64,000 nucleotides of DNA, taken from positions 1 through 64,000 of the forward strand of contig CAKPKE010000001.1 in NCBI GenBank assembly GCA_934167095.1. The letters are read 5' to 3'. A program made the translations under genes and the position numbers. Each line of letters starts with the position of its first letter. The stretch's first letter is position 1. Shown piece after piece: positions 57,356 through 64,000 of the stretch. This stretch comes from an uncultured Clostridia bacterium. GTDB lineage: Bacteria > Bacillota > Clostridia > TANB77 > CAG-508. Below the pieces are notes generated by a model. That model saw only the letters and a list, made by a program, of their open reading frames with translations, did no database searches and was not told where the DNA came from.

Positions 57356-58492
57356 TTATTTAATATACATTACAACTCTTGTCGTTAAGAATTCATAACC
57401 AACATTTCCAGGTTTTAAATTATCATATATTTCCCTTGCAGGTTTAAATTTTCCACTATAGCTGTAATATCCTCCTCTAATAACTCTATTATATAATTCA
57501 TACGAGCTTGTTTCTTGTGTTACCTCATAGAAATTACCAGCAAAATCATATATATTATTTGCTTTCCAACTCTCGCAATATCCTGTTTCTTGAGGTTTTC
57601 CAGCACCTTCTGCATCATTGTTTATATAATTTCCCCACGAACTAGAATCCCATATATCATATCCACAAGAGCTTAACCATGAACATATAGCATCCCACTG
57701 AGTTCCCCATATCATATCAGTTTCTACTTGGCTACCTTTTCCCCAATTTTTACATAATTTATATGAATCATGCCAGCCATTTCCAGTAATTACTTTTCCT
57801 TTCTTTAGTCCATTTTCTGAAAGTTCATATCTAGCAACATAAAAGCCATTATATTTTTCTATGCTATTTATCATTTTTTCATAATTATTAGTAACGGTTT
57901 TTGCCATTTGTTCTAAAGATTCAAATCCTGCTTTTTTTATGTTTTCATCAGTATCATATACTAAAGATATATCTGGTTCTCTGTTCAAAGTACCTCCTGG
58001 CATTCCTCTATATTCGCCTTTCGAATACAAATATGTTTTTACATTACTATTTTCAAGTATACTTATACCTTCATTTGATTTTTCATACAAATTTGATGAA
58101 TTATTTACAGGCACCCAAACCCATTGATTTCCACTTAAATCTTTTCCTACGTTTTCTTTATCTGCATATTTATTTTCATCATCTGATGAATCAGATATCA
58201 CTACACCTTTATCTCTTATTCCTCCAACATAATAATATCCTTCAGGAATAGGTGCACCATTCTTTGTTTTCGTTCCAGTAAGATTCTCTGATAGTTCATC
58301 GGTAACGTTTTCAATTTGTTTGTTATCATTTTCACTTTCCTGAACTGTTGCCTCCTTTGCCTTTTGAGCGTATTTAATTAGCCCATTTTCACCTAAAACA
58401 AGATTTACTGATACTCCTGCTAGAATTAGTAGTATAACAACGGTTACTACTAAAGCAACTAATGTTATACCTTTACTGTTTTTCATGCTCAT
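57356..58492 (-). CDS. pilin-like protein with formylglycine-enzyme-type domain
   Basis: The 378-residue product has a pilin-like N-terminus (KGITLVALVVTVVILLILAG) and a linker. The FGE-like domain follows (GNQWVWVPVNNSSNLY; GFYVARYELSENGLKKG; NIYDFAGNFYEVTQETSSYE; RVIRGGYYSYSG) and ends LTTRVVMYIK. It is a more distant relative of the tandem pair at 19562-22117, but its start and upstream region are nearly identical to those of the 20864 gene. AGGAGG precedes the ATG. Surface location is inferred. Confidence 0.72.
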   Translation of the reverse strand: MSMKNSKGITLVALVVTVVILLILAGVSVNLVLGENGLIKYAQKAKEATVQESENDNKQIENVTDELSENLTGTKTKNGAPIPEGYYYVGGIRDKGVVISDSSDDENKYADKENVGKDLSGNQWVWVPVNNSSNLYEKSNEGISILENSNVKTYLYSKGEYRGMPGGTLNREPDISLVYDTDENIKKAGFESLEQMAKTVTNNYEKMINSIEKYNGFYVARYELSENGLKKGKVITGNGWHDSYKLCKNWGKGSQVETDMIWGTQWDAICSWLSSCGYDIWDSSSWGNYINNDAEGAGKPQETGYCESWKANNIYDFAGNFYEVTQETSSYELYNRVIRGGYYSYSGKFKPAREIYDNLKPGNVGYEFLTTRVVMYIK

Positions 58493-58600
58493 ACTATTCC
58501 TCCTATGTTTTTTGCTATATTTTATCTATTTAGTGCTATTTTTATACATTTTATTTTGTACATAATATTTGATGTAATTATTATATTTATAAATGCTTTA

Positions 58601-58629
58601 ATATTCCAGTGAGTATCATTCACACCAGT
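58601..58629. promoter_or_regulatory. conserved upstream block of pilin-like genes, copy 2
   Basis: Matches 22231-22259 with one change (GTATCATT for GTATTATT). The region from here to the gene start also resembles the other copy in many short blocks, such as CAAATATTATGTA and ACATAGGAGGA. Confidence 0.55.
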
Positions 58630-58722
58630 ATATCAAAATTAATAAGAGAAATGCTTTATAAACATTTCCCTTCATATACTATATTTATACATTTTTTATA
58701 TAAATTTTATAAACATACTTTT

Positions 58723-59808
58723 TTATACATTAAATTTAAATAATACAATATCTCCATCTTGCATTACATATTCTTTTCCTTCAGAACGGACTAAGCCTTT
58801 TTCTTTTGCTGCAAGCATTGAGCCTTCTCTCATCAAGTCGTCATAAGATACTATTTCTGCTCTTATAAATCCTCTTTCAATGTCTGAGTGAATTTTTCCA
58901 GCAGCTTGTGGAGCTTTTGTTCCTTTCTTTATAGTCCAAGCTCTTACTTCCGGCTCTCCTGCTGTTAAGAATGACATTAGTCCTAATAAATCGTAGCTTT
59001 TCTTTATTACTTTATCAAGTCCAGATTCTTCTAATCCTAAAGCTTCAAGCATTTCTTGTTTATCTTCTGGCTCTAAGCTTGATAAATCTTCCTCAATTTT
59101 TACACATAATTTTACAACTTCTGCATTATCTTTTTTAGCATATTCTCTAACTTCTTTTACCATTTCATCGTCTTCGCCTAATTGTTCTTCTGATACATTT
59201 GCAATATATAAAATTGGTTTCATTGTTAATAAAAATGCATCTTTTATTACTTCTAATTCTTCTTCACTATATTCTAAGCTTCTTGCAGATTTTCCATTTT
59301 CTAATGCTTCTTTTATTTTTTTCCATGTGTCTAATTCAAATTGATATTTTTTGTCTGCCTTTAATAATTTTGTAGCTCTATCAATTCTTTTATCTACGGT
59401 TTCAATATCTGCAAATATAAGCTCTAAATTGATTGTTTCAATATCTCTTACTGGATTTACACTACCGTCTACATGAATTATGTTTGAGTCCTCAAAACAT
59501 CTTACAACTTGGCAGATAGCATCAGTTTCTCTTATATGTGACAAGAATTTATTTCCTAATCCTTCGCCTTTACTTGCACCTTTTACAAGTCCTGCTATAT
59601 CAACAAATTCAACTATCGCATGAGTAACTTTTTGTGGATTATACATCTTTGCAAGATTGTCCAATCTTTCATCTGGCACAGGTACAACTCCTACATTTGG
59701 TTCAATAGTGCAAAATGGATAATTTGCACATTCTGCCCCAGCTTTTGTAATACTATTAAATAAAGTACTTTTTCCTACATTTGGAAGTCCTACTATTCCT
59801 ATTTTCAT
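58723..59808 (-). CDS. ychF: redox-regulated ATPase YchF (OLA1 family)
   Basis: YchF is a P-loop NTPase of the Obg group that prefers ATP and associates with ribosomes and the stress response. The 361-residue product has the Walker A loop GLPNVGKSTLFNSITKAGAE, switch II DIAGLVKGASKGEGLGN, and the C-terminal TGS-like domain ending with VMQDGDIVLFKFNV. I start at ATG 59808, which begins the MKIGIVG motif; a longer frame to 59856 is unlikely. Confidence 0.96.
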   Translation of the reverse strand: MKIGIVGLPNVGKSTLFNSITKAGAECANYPFCTIEPNVGVVPVPDERLDNLAKMYNPQKVTHAIVEFVDIAGLVKGASKGEGLGNKFLSHIRETDAICQVVRCFEDSNIIHVDGSVNPVRDIETINLELIFADIETVDKRIDRATKLLKADKKYQFELDTWKKIKEALENGKSARSLEYSEEELEVIKDAFLLTMKPILYIANVSEEQLGEDDEMVKEVREYAKKDNAEVVKLCVKIEEDLSSLEPEDKQEMLEALGLEESGLDKVIKKSYDLLGLMSFLTAGEPEVRAWTIKKGTKAPQAAGKIHSDIERGFIRAEIVSYDDLMREGSMLAAKEKGLVRSEGKEYVMQDGDIVLFKFNV

Positions 59809-60029
59809 TATATCTTCGACCTTTCTTTTTCTTATAGCTACTATAATATACCACAATTTATTCGTTTTGGCAATTATTTTATATTTAATATATTACTCAA
59901 AAATCCAATTTTACTATTGAGTTACAGTTTAATATATGTTATGCTACCAGCCATAGGAAATGATAATAAACAGATGCGGTTTTGCCATCTATTTTTTTAC
60001 GAAATATCGTATGAAAGGTGGTGATATTT

Positions 60030-60146
60030 ATGTTAAAAATAATATTATTCTTTATGATAGCATTAATAATGTTGTCTTTGACATTAAATGTTGCCTTAAT
60101 TTCAGTTCTATACAAGAATTGGATTGCTAAGCAATTACATGAATAA
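60030..60146 (+). CDS. 38-residue hydrophobic membrane peptide
   Basis: ATG 60030 follows AAAGGTGGTG and encodes MLKIILFFMIALIMLSLTLN, then VALISVLYKNWIAKQLHE. It is a single long hydrophobic helix with a basic end, the build of type I toxins, but I find no downstream direct repeat or clear antisense promoter as in the two par-like loci. A 5' hairpin (AGATG...CATCT plus T run) near 59973-59998 precedes it, which could act as an attenuator. Confidence 0.5.
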   Translation: MLKIILFFMIALIMLSLTLNVALISVLYKNWIAKQLHE

Positions 60147-60153
60147 AATAATC

Positions 60154-60190
60154 TCACATCTGTAAACTTGGCAATTTAGATGTGAATTTT
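60154..60190 (+). terminator. terminator of the 38-residue peptide gene
   Basis: TCACATCT (60154-60161) and AGATGTGA (60178-60185), followed by ATTTTT. Confidence 0.65.
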
Positions 60191-60261
60191 TGTCAATTCC
60201 GATATTAAAGTAAAAAAAGAAAATATTAAATGCTCCTGCATTACTATTGCATTAGTTTTTT

Positions 60262-60331
60262 ATGGAGCGGGTGTCGTAGATATTTACAACTTTTCTCTCA
60301 TTAACGATTGATACAATAATCAATCAAGTTA
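60262..60331. repeat. dispersed motif also found at the ends of the tRNA-Leu insertion
   Basis: GTCGTAGATATTTACAACTTTTC and TTAACGATTGATACAATAATC resemble 29045-29100 (GACGTAGTTATCTACAACTTTT, TTAACGATTGATACAAATATC). Both sites are followed within about 1 kb by the 99/100-residue gene family. No gene lies between 60190 and 60438. Confidence 0.6.
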
Positions 60332-60438
60332 TATATAGAATAACATTATTATCTATTATTTGCAATAAAATAAATAAAAAAAAGAAAAACCTCTTGCAAG
60401 GAAAAGAAAATACATTTTTCTTTTTTTCACGGCATGTC

Positions 60439-60867
60439 TTACCAGGTAATGCGAAGGTCCCAGACCCACACGTCCAGTCCGTACTCGGCATCTGCCAGCA
60501 GAACAACAAAGTTGCTACCAGCATGAACAACCAACTCGGGATTGGTAACCTTACCCATAACCTTCTGAATGTCAGAGGTCTTCTGGGTATTTTCCTCTCC
60601 GCTGCGCAGCTGGTGTACCTTGATCTTATCGGCGGTGGCGTTCTTCTTAATGATGGCAGAAAGCACATCATATGAAATAACGTCAGTGCCAAAGATCTGG
60701 TCACATGCTGCGATGTCGGGGATGCGATTGTGTACGTCTACCTTCTCGTAAACAATGGAAGCTCCAACGAGACTCCAAAGTCCGAACAGGCGGGTGTCGG
60801 TGTTTTCGTCCCATGTCTTCGGGACCCGGGTGCAGGGGCAATAGCCTTCTTTTTCAAATTTTGCCAT
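60439..60867 (-). CDS. GC-rich 142-residue gene of unknown function
   Basis: GGAGG precedes ATG 60867. The product begins MAKFEKEGYCPCTRVPKTWD and has PDIAACDQIFGTDVISYDVL, then HAGSNFVVLLADAEYGLDVW near the end. It looks like a compact alpha/beta protein; no family is recognised. Base composition is far more GC-rich than any neighbour, like the small gene at 32076, which points to transfer from another genome. It has a full-consensus promoter and a leader hairpin (TGATGAA/TTTCATCA). Confidence 0.65.
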   Translation of the reverse strand: MAKFEKEGYCPCTRVPKTWDENTDTRLFGLWSLVGASIVYEKVDVHNRIPDIAACDQIFGTDVISYDVLSAIIKKNATADKIKVHQLRSGEENTQKTSDIQKVMGKVTNPELVVHAGSNFVVLLADAEYGLDVWVWDLRITW

Positions 60868-60958
60868 GTTTTTTTTCCTCCTTGTGCAATAGCACGTTCT
60901 AAAAGATGTTAATAACTACTGATGAAACGGAGTAAAACAAAATGCTTCATCACTTATA

Positions 60959-60987
60959 ATTATACCATGTTTACATAAATTTGTCAA
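60959..60987 (-). promoter_or_regulatory. sigma-A promoter of the GC-rich 142-residue gene
   Basis: Minus strand TTGACA (60987-60982), 17-base spacer, TATAAT (60964-60959). Confidence 0.88.
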
Positions 60988-61011
60988 AAATTCGCTTGTC
61001 CTTTTTTCATT

Positions 61012-61311
61012 CTAATGTTTAATGCTATTAAATAAATATAGTGCAACTTTATTTTGTTCTGTAGTTTCCATTTCCATAAGTTTAGCCATTGCAAACATTA
61101 CAATTTTATATTTTCCAAAATTTATAAGTGTAGTTCTATATTCTTCATCTATATCTTTTAACATACTATCAAATTTTTCGTAATATTTTTTGGTATTATA
61201 TATAAGTCCAGACCATTTGCTTTGGCTCATACATATTGCTAGTCTTAATTTATCTTTAATGTCCATATTATTAATCATATCTATTAAATATTTTACTTTT
61301 TTTTGTTCCAT
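61012..61311 (-). CDS. 99-residue protein of unknown family (paralogue at 30048)
   Basis: The product begins MEQKKVKYLIDMINNMDIKD and matches the 100-residue protein at 30048 throughout: KLRLAICMSQSKWSGLIYNT, YEKFDSMLKDIDEEYRTTLI, FAMAKLMEMETTEQNKVALY. It has an extra GKYKIVM insertion. GAGGTAATAG precedes the ATG. It lies next to relaxase and recombinase remnants, so the family appears to travel with mobile DNA. Confidence 0.6.
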   Translation of the reverse strand: MEQKKVKYLIDMINNMDIKDKLRLAICMSQSKWSGLIYNTKKYYEKFDSMLKDIDEEYRTTLINFGKYKIVMFAMAKLMEMETTEQNKVALYLFNSIKH

Positions 61312-61328
61312 TTTCTATTACCTCCATT

Positions 61329-61844
61329 TTAAAATCTTGTATCATTGTTTCTTTTCTTATTTTTTTCTGCTTTCTTTTCATTTGATATAGTTACTTTTCT
61401 TAAAATATTATTAGCAATTTCATTGTCGTTATCATCAAATATGCCATTTTTATATAAGTCATCACTAACTATTTTATAATTTTGGTCATTATCATAAGTT
61501 ATTCTTTTATGAAAGTGACTCATTAAATTATGCCAAGAACCTTTAAATTTCTGCAATTGTGCTTTTAAGCTTTCTTTTTCCTCTTGTAGTTTAATAATAA
61601 TCTTATCTTTAGCAGATAATTTATCATTTAATTTTTCAATAACTTCATCTTTTTGTTCTATTTGATATTGAAGTGAACGATTTTCCTGACCTACTTCAAG
61701 TGTATAAAATTCAAAATCTTTAATAGCTACATTTAAGTCATTTACACTTCTAACAGTCTGAGTAACATTAGTTACGTTTTCAATATAATTTTTGATATTT
61801 TCTATGTTCTCATTTGAAATAAGCTTATTATTTTTATCTAGCAA
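61329..61844 (-). pseudogene. C-terminal fragment of a MobV-type plasmid relaxase
   Basis: The 171-residue frame has a long coiled coil (EVGQENRSLQYQIEQKDEVI; LQEEKESLKAQLQKFKGSWH) and the end VSDDLYKNGIFDDNDNEIAN...NNDTRF. This resembles the C-terminal region of Mob/Pre-type mobilisation proteins of clostridia. The N-terminal relaxase domain with its catalytic residues is absent, so it is a remnant fused close to a recombinase remnant. Confidence 0.6.
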
Positions 61845-61861
61845 AGGTGATTTTAGATTAT

Positions 61862-62483
61862 CTAATATTTGAGAAATAATATATTGCTTATTTTCTGATA
61901 AGAATAGCCGTTATAATATAAATCATATATTCTAACTACAATATCCTTTGTAGCATAGTCTTTAACTAATTTCTTATTTTCGTGCTTATATCCAAGTGGA
62001 GCTTTAGATGGAATATGCCCTTGTTTTATTGCACCTGCTAAACCGATTTTTGTTCTTTCGCTAGTTCTTTCAATTTCATTTTTACTTACACTCATTAAAA
62101 GTCTTGAAACCATTTTTCCATTTGCATTTGTAGTATTAACTTCATCATTAGCACAATCTATATAGGCATCATTTTCATCTAAAAAAGTAATTAGTTTTTC
62201 CCAATCAAAGATACTTCTTGTAATTCTATCTAGTTTTAAAGCAATTATTGTATTTATTTTCTTAGATTTTATATCTTCTTTTAATCTTTCATATTCTGGT
62301 CTATAATTTCCAGTTTTAGCACTTATTCCAGCATCAACATAATAATCAACTATTTCATAATCTTTAAATTTGCAAAATAACTCTAATCTTTCTTTTTGTT
62401 CTGGAAGACTAAATCCATTCTCTTGCTTGATCTTCTGTTGATACTCTCATATATAATCCACATTTTTTCTTTTCTTCACCCAA
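61862..62483 (-). pseudogene. serine recombinase remnant with frameshift and truncation
   Basis: From TTG 62483 (after GGAGG) the minus strand encodes MGEEKKKCGLYMRVSTEDQA. A one-base insertion near 62412-62421 then breaks the frame, which resumes as GFSLPEQKERLELFCKFKDY, INTIIALKLDRITRSIFDWE and VSRLLMSVSKNEIERTSERT. The product stops after SYQKISNILF, so the zinc ribbon and coiled coil are missing. It is inactive and adjoins a relaxase fragment. Confidence 0.85.
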
Positions 62484-62695
62484 TTTCTAAACCTCCTAAC
62501 AAAAAAGAGACATCAAAGTACATACGAGTACTATTGACATCTTTTAAATCCATTTATCATGTAATAAAATACAATATATCTGTAATATAATATAAATTTT
62601 TCAAAGTACTCATTCATTTATATATAGTTCTTGCCGAACAAATGTACATAATTAATTGTCTATATTATATCACGATTTAATGAAATGTCAATTTT

Positions 62696-62971
62696 TTACA
62701 AACTAATTTTTTTCAAATATTCTTCTAATTCTGATAAACGGATTTTATTTACTAAATTAGAGATATAAACATCATTAGAATAATTGAAAACAAGAAATGT
62801 AATGTTTTTTATAATTACTCTATGTGGCTCAATATATGAAATATTTGTTTTCTCATTTTTTCTAATACTGCCATTGATAAAAGTAGGAGTTACCTTTGAG
62901 AACTCACATATAAATTTTAGTCTTTGTTTAAGGCTTTCCTCAAATTGTAATTCTTCTTTGATAATATTCAT
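62696..62971 (-). CDS. hypothetical 91-residue protein
   Basis: The product begins MNIIKEELQFEESLKQRLKF and has VTPTFINGSIRKNEKTNISY and VIIKNITFLVFNYSNDVYIS, ending in a helix (LSELEEYLKKISL). It looks like a small alpha/beta protein; no family is recognised. GGAAGGATGGTG precedes the ATG. A hairpin with T run (AAAATCAA/TTGATTTT near 63025-63053) lies upstream on the same strand. From 62972 to 63273 I see that hairpin, a GTTCGAAC palindrome near 63075 and AT-rich sequence only. Confidence 0.45.
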   Translation of the reverse strand: MNIIKEELQFEESLKQRLKFICEFSKVTPTFINGSIRKNEKTNISYIEPHRVIIKNITFLVFNYSNDVYISNLVNKIRLSELEEYLKKISL

Positions 62972-63273
62972 TTTTCACACCATCCTTCCATTTAAAGTTT
63001 AGGATGATTTTTTTGCAAAAGAAAAAAATCAACCATTACTGATTGATTTTCATATCATCTGTTCTATAAAAAGTTCGAACAGAAACATTACTGGAGCCTT
63101 AACTATACACGTTTACGAAATTAAGACTATAAGATTTGATTAAATCTCTCTGATAAACTTATTATATATAATATTTATATATATTTCAATAATAGTATTT
63201 TAATTTTTGCCGTTTTATTGTATAATTTTATTAGAATTAATCAAATGAAATTATAGTTTTAAAGGTAGGAATA

Positions 63274-64000
63274 ATGAAAAAAATATTTAAAATAACAATG
63301 AGAGAAACAAAAAAATATATTTTAGGTATATTAGCATCTAGTTTATTGTCATCGTTTTTAACAATTTATTTAACAAAATTTATTTTGTTTGTAATTGATG
63401 GTGTGATAATGCAAAAAAGTGAATTACCTAAGTACATTACAAACTTTTTTTACGATGATAATATATATTCTAAATTGATAATATTAGCTATTTTTATGCT
63501 AATAATTATCTTTATTATTTCAATATCTAATTATATTAAAAATATGTTTAACACGAAATTCAGATTGAAAATGAATAAAAATTTAAAAGAAGAAATATTA
63601 GATTATACAACCTATTTAGAATATAGTGAGTATATATCATATGATAAGAATCAAATACTCCAAAGAGTAAGTTCAGATGCTAATAATTTTGTTAATTTTA
63701 TTACTAGCAAATATAATTTGGTAGTAGATTCCATTTTTATTTTTACTTTTTCAATGATAGAAATACTAAATTTAAACTTAATAGTAAGTATTACAATTGC
63801 TGTGATAATATTTATAATAATTATTATGTCTATAATATATTTTAAGTTAACAAAGAAAATTGTCAAAAGAAATATTGGTTTAAACGAAAATTTAATACAA
63901 AAAACTATTAATGCAGTTTATCAACCTAAAATGATAAAAATATTTAATAGGCAACAAAAAGAAATTGATGACTTTAATAATGTTAGTGATGAATATAGAA
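63274..64000 (+). CDS. ABC transporter, exporter-type membrane domain (partial)
   Basis: ATG 63274 follows AAAGGTAGG. The 242 residues inside the window form the start of an exporter-type transmembrane domain: ILGILASSLLSSFLTIYLTK, LIILAIFMLIIIFIISISNY, a cytoplasmic coupling region (TTYLEYSEYISYDKNQILQR) and more helices, then FNRQQKEIDDFNNVSDEYR. This layout precedes an ATP-binding domain, which would lie beyond the window end. The substrate (peptide, drug or lipid) is not evident. Confidence 0.8.
   Translation, partial: MKKIFKITMRETKKYILGILASSLLSSFLTIYLTKFILFVIDGVIMQKSELPKYITNFFYDDNIYSKLIILAIFMLIIIFIISISNYIKNMFNTKFRLKMNKNLKEEILDYTTYLEYSEYISYDKNQILQRVSSDANNFVNFITSKYNLVVDSIFIFTFSMIEILNLNLIVSITIAVIIFIIIIMSIIYFKLTKKIVKRNIGLNENLIQKTINAVYQPKMIKIFNRQQKEIDDFNNVSDEYR

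Noticed and set aside
60394..60675. 93-residue plus-strand frame in the GC-rich island
   Set aside because: It is antisense to the 142-residue gene, which alone has a consensus promoter and ribosome binding site.
62500..62545. Long terminator-attenuator upstream of the recombinase remnant
   Set aside because: The two GACATC copies are direct, not inverted, so only a short CAA-GTAC hairpin is possible.
63060..63085. LexA-type SOS box around GTTCGAAC
   Set aside because: The palindrome lacks the spacing of the Bacillus/Clostridium LexA site and is not close to a clear promoter.

Overview
The window comes from a low-GC, spore-forming, fermentative anaerobe of the Firmicutes, probably an uncultured gut Clostridia. 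The evidence is AT-rich codon use, sporulation genes (ylbJ, spoIIID, yabG, veg, a SipL-like gene, yunB, cotJABC), pyruvate formate-lyase with its activase, rubrerythrin, a T-box before pheST and CIRCE/hrcA control of the dnaK operon. No rRNA or CRISPR array is present.

Layout. 1-13.3 kb: rplM-rpsI, a broken toxin-antitoxin pair, a TM2 protein, an XRE regulator, pflB-pflA, a metal permease, ylbJ, tRNA-Met, a LOG protein and dnaG-rpoD. 13.4-25.5 kb: carD, dut, rubrerythrin, T-box-pheST, two tandem pilin-like surface genes, a DedA/COG2426-type exporter, and secG-rnr. 15.4-15.75 and 25.68-25.95 kb each hold a compact convergent unit (small peptide gene, shared terminator, opposing short RNA, direct repeats) built like the par/Fst type I toxin-antitoxin module. 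26-38.6 kb is accessory: pilin-like genes, an amidase/holin-like pair, a 533-bp tandem duplication carrying a structured RNA next to tRNA-Leu, an Rpn-type nuclease, and a diversity-generating retroelement (DGR) cassette. 38.8-49.7 kb is the sporulation cluster yabG-veg-sipL-like-yunB-cotJA-cotJB-cotJC. 49.8-59.8 kb: a GT39-like transferase, a DUF402 protein, spoIIID, dnaJ-dnaK-grpE-hrcA, a further pilin-like gene and ychF. 59.9-64 kb: decayed mobile DNA and the start of an ABC transporter.

Three systems stand out. (1) cotJC is split at its metal-ligand motif by a 3,525-bp element with a large serine recombinase and a ToxIN-like type III toxin-antitoxin. A 16-bp core flanks it, and recombination there restores a 196-residue CotJC in frame, as in skin-type elements that leave sporulation genes in the mother cell. 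A decayed second copy of the same junction lies 2.5 kb away. (2) A DGR template repeat (33996-34152) and variable repeat (34310-34466) differ at 16 positions, every one an adenine of the template coding strand, in a pilin-like formylglycine-enzyme-fold protein. No reverse transcriptase is in the window and the template RNA ends at its own terminator. (3) Two par-like type I toxin-antitoxin units share a 21-bp promoter-upstream block although their peptides are unrelated.

All calls rest on reading the sequence. No database or folding program was run.
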